Source: Larix sibirica (Eukaryota > Streptophyta > Pinopsida > Pinales > Pinaceae). From it: 27,484 nucleotides of DNA. Position 1 is the stretch's first letter; every line of letters begins with the position of its first letter. The notes under the pieces are model-generated. The model saw only the letters and a list, made by a program, of their open reading frames with translations, was not told where the DNA came from and made no database searches. Where the stretch lies: the NCBI GenBank assembly GCA_004151065.3, contig NWUY0300013951.1, positions 34,580-62,063 of the forward strand, in the 5' to 3' direction. Of the stretch, positions 20,529 through 27,484 are shown piece by piece. Made by a program: the position numbers and the translations under genes.

Positions 20529-20831
20529 GTGCGGGGAGTAGGGAAAATGGACCCCCTAGCTGATTTCTTACCTCAAAAAATGGATGAGGCATTCCTATGC
20601 AATATAGAGACTCTATTAATGTGTTTGACTTGGAGAAATAATAAGACTAATGGTGGTGTTATTTCTAAGATGTTAGATAGATTTCTTGTTACTGAGCTGA
20701 TAATTGAGAAAATGGGTAATATAAGATCATGGATTAGAGAAGGAGGTCCATATAATCATTTTTCTCTCTTCCTTCAAGTTGGGGTTCCAACCCCAAAACC
20801 TCATGGTCCTTTTAAGTTTAAATATGTTTAG
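20529..20831 (+). pseudogene. LINE-B ORF2: endonuclease C-terminal part (after the nested insertion)
   Basis: Plus-strand frame of 100 codons: VRGVGKMDPLADFLPQKMDE, then the standard late-EN landmarks CLTWRNNKTNGGVISKMLDR FLV (usual FTWxNxRxGxxxIxxRLDRFL) and PYNHFSLFLQ where SDHxPIxL is expected. The SDH motif has decayed to YNH. GPFKFKYV at the end matches the usual PFKFExxW. It continues the EN domain begun at 14662-15060 on the same strand, minus perhaps 25-35 residues around the GGDFN motif. Those residues are missing at the insertion site. Confidence 0.83.
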
Positions 20832-22160
20832 TTAAAAGAAATAGAACTAAGAGAATTAGTTTGTAATAAATAGAATCACTATGATAGTCAAGTGGAGGTT
20901 GAATATGTTGCAGTTTAATGATAACCACAAGAATATTAAAAGGAATACCATTGCATGAGAAAAATAAAAGTTCAATTATTCACAAGAGCAAATATGGAAT
21001 CTGAATGAAGACATAACAAATATCTTTAAATCTAATTTGAAGGGTATTTTTAGTGAGGATGAGATGGAAAACCTCAAACTAAAGGAAGCATGTAAAAGAG
21101 AAATTCTTCAGTTGGAAGAAGTTAAATGTTGGAAAAATAAAGTAGAGCGATTGTGGATTTCTCAAGGGAAAGAAAATACAAGAATTTTTCATAATTATGC
21201 TAAATTGGGGATTAGGTTCATATTTTTATGGGTATCTATAATGTTGGTACTACTCACTTTAACAATTTTTTTAATGAGCCTCCTAAATCCAAAAGAGCAT
21301 AGGGGGTTAAGTTGGTTTCTTTCTTCCTTATGTTTTTGGTTCAAGATCATAACAGGGAGTTAATGAAAGAGGTTGCTCTATTGGAATTGAAAATTTGTTA
21401 TTGAATCTTTCCATAAAGATAAGATCCTACATATTGATGGATTTTCCATTGAAATTTTTGATGGATTTATTGACTTAATCGATAATGATTCACTTTTAGT
21501 AGTGGAGGAATCTAGGAACTTGGATAAAACATTCTTGGGGTATTTAACTCAACCTTTCTTGATATGATTACAATGAAGGATGTGCCTCTATATTTTAAAT
21601 ATTTTAGTCCTATTTATCTTTGTAATGCAATCTAGACGATCATTGCTAAAAGGCTCAATCCAATTATGTCTCCTACTATCTCGAGTGAACAATTTGAATC
21701 TTTATTTGGAAGAAAAAATCATGAATCTATTGCGATAGGTTAGGATGTTCTCCACTCTATAAAGTTAAAAAAAATCATCTTATATAATCAAATTAAACTT
21801 AACAAAATCATATAATAAGGTAAGCTGGTCTTATCTCTTACTGATGACTTACATGTAGGATTCTCTTGTGAGTTTGCAAGTTGGGTGGAAGGATGATATT
21901 ACTCTGTCTCTTTTTTATTATTGATCAATGTCTCTACTTATTTTTCTATCCTACTAGAGGGTTGAGTAATTTTTTCTCACTTTCACCTTTACTTTTTCTC
22001 CTTATAGCAGAAGGTTTGAACAAATGTATTATTTTTTAAACAAGGGATAGAAGATTGAAGGGTATCATATTGGGCTCCCACATATCTATTATGCATCTAT
22101 TAATTGTAAATGATGTGTTTTTGTTTGGGGATGGATCCTTGAGGTATTTAAAATTCATTT
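20832..22160 (+). pseudogene. LINE-B ORF2: reverse transcriptase, inactive
   Basis: After a connector (21037-21200) with CWKNKVERLWISQGKENTRI and FHN, the RT palm is recognisable in broken frames. At about 21590-21770 YFSPIYLCNAI and IIAKRLNPIMSPTISSEQF match FRPISLCNxxYKIIAKxLxxRLxPxxxxxISxEQ. At about 21960-22030 LLFLLIAEGLNK follows, and at 22091-22145 MHLLIVNDVFLFGDGSLR. In the last motif the catalytic Asp pair is N-D (22109-22114), so even without the stops the enzyme would be expected to be dead. Many stops and shifts; AT-driven decay is stronger than in LINE-A. Confidence 0.8.
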
Positions 22161-23440
22161 TTAGGCCTTGGAACTAGACTATGGGACTAGTAGGATGGAG
22201 ATAAAGAAACACAAATATTGCATTTTGTTTCACAATATTGTTGCAAGTCAAGAAAGAGCTATCATGGACCTACTTCCCTTCCATGTTGGTGTTTTTCAAT
22301 AAGTTTTCAAATAACTAGGGTTTATATTGAAGCTAAATGAATATAAATTCAAGGATTGTCTTTGGTTATAGAACAACATTAATAATAGAGTTATTTTGTA
22401 CACAAGATTGGTATCCTTAGGAGGCAGTTTAAATCTAGTTAAATTATTTCTAGAAGTTATTGATGTTTATCAGCAATATCTTACTTACATATCTTAGGTA
22501 TTTTGCAAAAATTATTGAGCTTCTTATGGACATGTAATAATGATAAAGAAAAGATGTCTCTAATTAGGTGGGATATGCTTGTCAAGCCTAAGAAGGAAGG
22601 GGCATTGGGCCTAAACAATATTTTCTACTTCTTAAAGGCTTTTACTGCTAAAAATTTGTAGAAGGTAATTTTGGGGGAAGGATTATGGAAAGATGTAATT
22701 CTTTGAAAATATATTCATCATCTATTAGTTTTAGAATGTATTTGTAGTTCAAGAAAATATCACTCAAATGTTCTATCATTTAGAAAGCTTTGGTACAATC
22801 CTTTCCTCTTGTTGGAAGGTGGATTGCTTGGAATGTTAGTGATGGGAGGTGTATCAAATTGAGGGTCAATTCTTGGATTCAAGTATATAATTCTTGTGGG
22901 ATTTATGTGGAACTCTAGGATTCCTTAAGGTAGATAAACAATCTTACATTAGCTAATGTTAAGAGTGTTTAAGGCCCAAGTTTGGGGGGTGGAGGTTGGT
23001 TAAAGTCAGAATATCTTGTGGTGATGTTGGTTGCTAAAGAATAGGATGGGTTTGAACAAATATTGAATTTTAGTATCATCTATCTCTAGGAGGAGTAGGA
23101 AAAATTATTATGTTCAAAAAACTTAGCAAGCGGTTTCCATACACCCAATATTGGATATGAGGTTGCCTTCTCCTTGAATTTGGATCAAAATTCTTAGAGG
23201 TGGTAGAAGAAATTTTGGAAGGTGAAGGCTCCTCTAAAATGTAGATTATTTTTTTGGATGACCTTATCAAATAAATTTCTTACTTGGGACTATTTGATCA
23301 AACATTACTTTGAGGGTCCTATCGTGTTTCATTTATGTAGATGTGCTTGGAAGTTTTTTTATCACATGCTTGATGGATTTCATTTCTTGTTGGAGGTCTG
23401 GGATGTATCCATTACACTTACCATATAGGTTGATAGATAG
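22161..23440 (+). pseudogene. LINE-B ORF2: RT thumb, linker and zf-RVT-like region
   Basis: Landmarks in order: LSFLWTCNNDKEKMSLIRWD and VKPKKEGALGLNNI (about 22518-22630; usual FLWxG...WxxxCxPKxxGGLGIRx), then WIAWNVSDGRCIKLRVNSWI (about 22820-22880; usual W.IGNGxxIxFWxDxWI). KAPLKCRLFFWMTLSNKFLT WDYLIK follows at about 23222-23305 (usual zf-RVT start). The expected Cys ligands are mostly lost (FHLCRCAWKFF). Stops and frameshifts throughout. 23310-23540 is an overlapping alternative frame of the same stretch. Confidence 0.7.
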
Positions 23441-23599
23441 AGAGGGGATCCCCTTGTGGAGGTCCACAAACTATGGTGGGAGAATAAAATACTTGAATCA
23501 TTTAAATATTTACCCTTCCTTATGTGATAGAATATTATAAAGTGAGGAATGAGATGTTGTATGAAGAGGTGGTGACTTCTCCACTTTGAGTGTTTTTTA

Positions 23600-24090
23600 A
23601 AATTAGATATGCTTTTGATGGTTTAGGAAAGGTTATTGTTGATACGGTCTCAAGGTCGTTGTTCATGCCAACAATGATAAGTCATGTTCGTGTGGCTATT
23701 TTAATGTGTGTATAAGGTGAAACCTAGAAAATGTGTGGCATGTGGTATCTTGCATCTTCTAGAATTATGTCTCTTTTTCATGTGGTCCAGTGTTCGGATG
23801 CAACAATGTAGCATAGATTAAATCAAGTCTTATGTTGGTGGAGATTATTGTAGAGATAGGTTTCCATGATCTACAAATATTTGGTGACTCTCATTTTATA
23901 ATCAATTGGATATCTACGTAGAGAAATCAAATAAACTTGGGGTCGTAGCATCTTATCAGTAAGGTCAAAGAGAATTTATCCAAGTAATTGGATCATTTTT
24001 TTCTATTATCATATTTTTTAAATGTAATTGTCGATGGTATTTTCAAAAAGGTTGTGAATTGTCTAGTAAGATTACTGTAGATAATAGATT
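23600..24090 (+). pseudogene. LINE-B ORF2: RNase H remnant
   Basis: A weak FDG motif (IRYAFDGLGKVIVD) near 23605 is followed at about 23845-23935 by VEIIVEIGFHDLQIFGDSHF and IINWIS. The latter matches the RVT_3 pattern of Glu, then (V/I)xGDSxxxIxWI. The C-terminal His/Asp motif is no longer clear (VNCLVRLL). Frame breaks occur between the pieces. Identification rests on the GDSHFIINWIS block and on its position after the zf-RVT-like part of the same element. Confidence 0.65.
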
Positions 24091-24430
24091 CTTAAGAGTC
24101 TGAGATTGATGTGTTCTCTACTAGATATTTTTTATCTAAATGTTGAGTTGTTTGGTTGAATGGATACTGTGTGTTAATTTATACTATCTCTATTATTAAC
24201 TTGCCAAAAATGGTCTAGTATTACTCTTTAGTTTCTTTGATGAAACTTTGTTTGAAATCTATAGCTTCTAAGCTACTTTATTTTTTGTTGATATATATAG
24301 CTATAGAGATTACAGATCTTTTTCCTCATAATGTTGTTTTAGAGAATTGGCACTAGTACTCTTCCCTTTGGTTTTAGTGTCTACAAACAACTTGATAAAT
24401 GTAATTTCATTGTTTCTTATAAAAGTAAAG

Positions 24431-27400
24431 GAAATTACAACTTTTTCTTGGAAAAACAAGTTAATTGCCTTTGATATTCTAATGGATAACGCACCAAAAC
24501 AAATCTAAACTTAAAATGTAAATTAAGTCTCTACTCTATTATGTGATTATATTTTTTATTTTTATCAATTCAACAGAAATCAAAACACACAATTCGAATT
24601 ATCTAACTACCGTGAAGTATGAAATAGACTACTTTAGAAAAGACACATAATTGAACACAAATATTTATGATAGAAACCCAAATAAAAAGCCATCATTCAA
24701 TGAAGGACTATGCCTTCCATATTCTTATATTGTGGCAATTATAATAGAAATTACACACATTTCTAGGCTTATTGTAAAGTTATGAGACAATATGATCTTC
24801 TATAATCATTTACAATGTGATTTTGTCTCTTTAATCTATTGGCATCTCCTCCACACTCCTATTCATGCTATGGAAACAGATAGTGAAAAACTCAAAATCC
24901 TCCCCCCCATTCTACTAACATTTTGATTGATGCAAATAGGGTTTATATTTAGGGTTTTGAACATAAATTGAAAGCAAAAATACCCTTTTGAAGAGGACAC
25001 ATCCATGGGAATCCTGCATATTTTTTATACTTTATTGGTTGTGTATTTTTATGCTACTAATTTTTCTCTAAGCACCTTTGGAACTATGGAAAAAAAAATA
25101 GTATAAGTTTTAAAACAAAATAAATGAAAAACATAATATGATATAAAATTATGTAAATTATATGCCAATGGATAGAGGATTCATTGATGAATCCAATAGC
25201 ATCAACTCTAGCACCTAATATTAATGCGATTAAGGGGCTTCACTCCATGGAAGTTGCAGCTGCAAAAAATTATATAGGTTATATTTCTTGATTTTATACC
25301 CTCTATCGAGCAATATAGATCGCTCTAAGGTTTTTTAGAAGATCAATTGAGGGATAAATAAATAGTTTCAAATATATTGATTAAGGGATCCATGGGTTTA
25401 AAAATTAATTCAACCAATCTATATTGCTCAATCGAGCTATTGTTGAAAAAAATACAAAAACCCTATAGTTTGTTGCACAAACTAGCATAAATCCAATAGT
25501 TCCAATAGTTTGCACATATAAAAAAGTAGGAAAAGGCATATGAACATGAACCAATTCACACATCATTATTTAGTCGTTGTGAAAAAGACACTTGATATAA
25601 TAAATTGTTTTTTTTTAACTAATCTAAATTAATCAACAATCAAGATGGAAAAAATGAAAAAGCACATTAGAAAATATGATCACTAATGGGTTGAAAAAAA
25701 TGAAGTATGAAAGAAGGATAGAGATAGGTTGAGATAAATATGAGCATAATAGAGAGCAAAACATGAATAAAATATAGGTCCACCAATTGCTCAACCTTAA
25801 TTGGATCTAAATGGATAGTTCTAAAGGCATCTAATTGAGAGAAGTATCAATAATTGTTCATGTATATATTTAAACATTAAAATGTACATCTATTTTATAA
25901 TGGTCCGAGTGGACTCATTTAAACCATTTAAATGATTGGATCTATCTTTTACTTTAAACATTTACTCAAAACTATTGAGCAATCCAATAAATCAAAGTCA
26001 ATTCATAAATCAAGAAATGTAAGCAACTGACATAATTCCTCTATGTTGAGTTCATAAAAAAATATAGTCTAAGTTAGCATTGTTGGGCTAGGCATCCAAA
26101 TACACCCTCAATCATTTCTCATTTGAAACATAATTATTTTCCTAGGGTGATTGAAATTATTCTATACCAAGTGTGCAAAACACAATATAAGAAAGACATG
26201 GTGCCCTAGGTTTCTAAAGTCGAGATTCAATGTTTCTCTGAGGTTTCTCAAGAGAAACCTAATTCTTGTTTACCTATGACCCATGATTGTTCAAATCCAA
26301 ATCTCTTATTTTCACTTGAGGAAGGTATATTAGTAGCCAAAACTAAGGATTATCACCAAGGTGACTTTTGTGGATTGTGATGATACTTAAGGAAAATAGT
26401 CATTGGTTGTTGAGATATGCCTTCAACGCCCTTCACTATAACTAACTCTATAATACCTTTGTTAAGGTATTGAGCATATGATAGATGTGTCTTAGGGCCT
26501 TGGACATGGTCCAATGAGGAACATTAGTGTCATAGAGCCTAATAGATATGCTTTAAACTCACTCACTAATAGATACAATTATACTTTGTATAATGACTAG
26601 CACAAGGGCATAGAGGAAGTTATAAAGGGAGGCCATGTGACTATTCTTAAAAGTTACATTTCCCTATAAGCTAGAAACGATTGATGTAATATTTTTTATT
26701 CACACTATGCATGTTTTGAATTTAGTATTAATGACCTAAATATTTCTTACACACTAGATAATATATGATGAAAGGACATAGATAATAATTTTATTAGAGT
26801 GTTAATATCTTGTTCCTTTTCTTTATAGCTCATATTTGATGCTCACTTGTAATATAAAACTAGCATCCAATAAGTTATGCTAAATAAACAAAAACCTAGA
26901 AAGGCTCTATGATTGTTTATATAGCTAAAAGTGCATTAAGTTTCTTCCATTGCAAACCACTAGTTGCATTCACTAAATTACTATCTCGAATTGTTGTCAT
27001 CAAGTATGATACTAATTCTAGCCATATGTTTTCTCATACGAATTCATTGAATTTTACTCCATCAAACAATAACATAAATAAATTGGTGTAATACAATATG
27101 CAAATAAAACAACAAAGATTGGAATATGGCAAGCTAAGATGGAAGTAATAACAATCAAAAGATCATGTATCAATTGAACTGGCAATACATGGCATATTAT
27201 ACGAGAGATTCCATACTATTTTACATATTGACCCCTATATTATATACTCAAAACAAGTTTTGCTTTATTGGTCTTCAGAGATGCACCTCCACTTGCTTAT
27301 TTACACCTACAAATTAGATATTGAATAGTAGGGTCTCTAGTATCTATATTATGATTGTGTAAAAAATAAGAATTTCATGAAAAAAAAATTATTCATAATT

Positions 27401-27447
27401 ATTGTTGAGTGTATATTGGATTTATGAACTCATATTTGGTTTGTTTA
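24431..27447. other. AT-rich non-coding region
   Basis: About 3 kb of AT-rich sequence with stops in all frames. The only longer frame (26909-27091, 60 codons, plus) has no recognisable motif and looks like chance. A short perfect hairpin AATACCTT-TGTT-AAGGTATT lies at 26452-26471. A longer imperfect inverted repeat is listed separately. I see no tRNA, no LTR boundary and no gene. Confidence 0.55.
25301..25436. repeat. Imperfect inverted repeat, 22-bp arms, 92-bp loop
   Basis: Left arm 25301-25322 (ctctatcgagcaatatagat + cg) pairs with right arm 25415-25436 (caatctatattgctcaatcg + ag) at 19 of 22 positions, including 13 consecutive bases. The arms enclose 92 bp of AT-rich sequence. It could be a relic of a small foldback element or MITE, or a chance match in AT-rich DNA. 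No flanking direct repeat was recognised. Confidence 0.6.

Positions 27448-27484
<37 letters not shown>
27448..27484. repeat. Compound (CT)n(TA)n microsatellite at the window edge
   Basis: Eleven CT units (27448-27469) run straight into a TA run that reaches the end of the window, so the full length is unknown. Sequence ending inside a simple repeat is typical of a scaffold or contig edge. Confidence 0.95.

Larger units (their letters stand above)
20521..24430 (+). mobile_element. LINE-B, right part (EN to 3' end)
   Basis: Continuation of the plus-strand LINE interrupted by LINE-A: EN C-terminal part, RT, linker/zf-RVT and RNase H in the correct order. A plausible 3' terminus lies near 24385-24430, where TTGATAAATGTAATTTCATT is followed by GTTTCTTATAAAAG. 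This resembles the T-rich, poly(A)-signal-like ends common in plant retroelements. No clean A-tail remains, so the end is approximate. Confidence 0.7.

Noticed and set aside
26452-26471. Perfect 8-bp hairpin as possible terminator or regulatory site
   Set aside because: Too short and isolated in AT-rich plant DNA to support a function.
26909-27091. 60-codon plus-strand frame as a host gene
   Set aside because: Short, AT-driven composition, no recognisable domain and no splice-site or neighbouring exon evidence.

Overview
This window looks like a stretch of nuclear DNA from a seed plant with a large, repeat-rich genome. It is AT-rich, has no recognisable intact host gene, and is filled with decayed non-LTR (LINE, L1-like) retrotransposons. 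These carry the typical plant architecture: ORF1 with a DUF4283 domain and zinc knuckle, then ORF2 with APE endonuclease (EN), reverse transcriptase (RT), zf-RVT and plant-type RNase H. Species cannot be determined from the sequence. No rRNA, tRNA, CRISPR or prokaryote-like operon was seen.

The dominant large-scale structure is a direct tandem repeat of period 9,329 bp. Copy 1 (11-9343) and copy 2 (9340-18672) are almost identical: I found seven substitutions by eye, plus a single N at 9344, right at the junction. The three breakpoints share the 4-bp sequence tcct. This is either a very recent tandem duplication or, more likely given the N and the transversion-rich differences, an assembly artefact. 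If one copy is removed, the locus is about 18.2 kb.

De-duplicated layout, left to right: (1) LINE-C, minus strand: start of ORF2 (EN) at the left edge, ORF1 with DUF4283/zinc knuckle at 1.2-1.9 kb, possible 5' region to 2.5 kb. (2) A non-coding AT-rich gap to about 3.2 kb. (3) LINE-B, plus strand: ORF1 remnant (4.1-4.6 kb) and the start of ORF2/EN (5.33-5.73 kb). (4) LINE-A, minus strand, inserted inside the EN domain of LINE-B. It has a 3' A-rich end at about 5732 (15061 in copy 2), a long 3' region, RNase H, zf-RVT, RT and a 5'-truncated EN ending near 20520. (5) LINE-B resumes at about 20529 with the rest of EN, then RT, zf-RVT-like linker, RNase H and a probable 3' end near 24.4 kb. (6) 24.4-27.5 kb is AT-rich non-coding DNA with one inverted repeat and a compound CT/TA microsatellite at the window edge.

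None of the elements can be autonomous now. LINE-A is the youngest by coding decay: long stretches of one frame, few stops, several explicable by C-to-T change, and RNase H catalytic residues retained. LINE-B and LINE-C have more stops and frameshifts, and LINE-B has active-site changes. I found no convincing new biological system. The points most worth checking are the tandem duplication, the nested LINE-in-LINE insertion, and an unexplained 1.3-kb region with residual coding potential at the 3' end of LINE-A.
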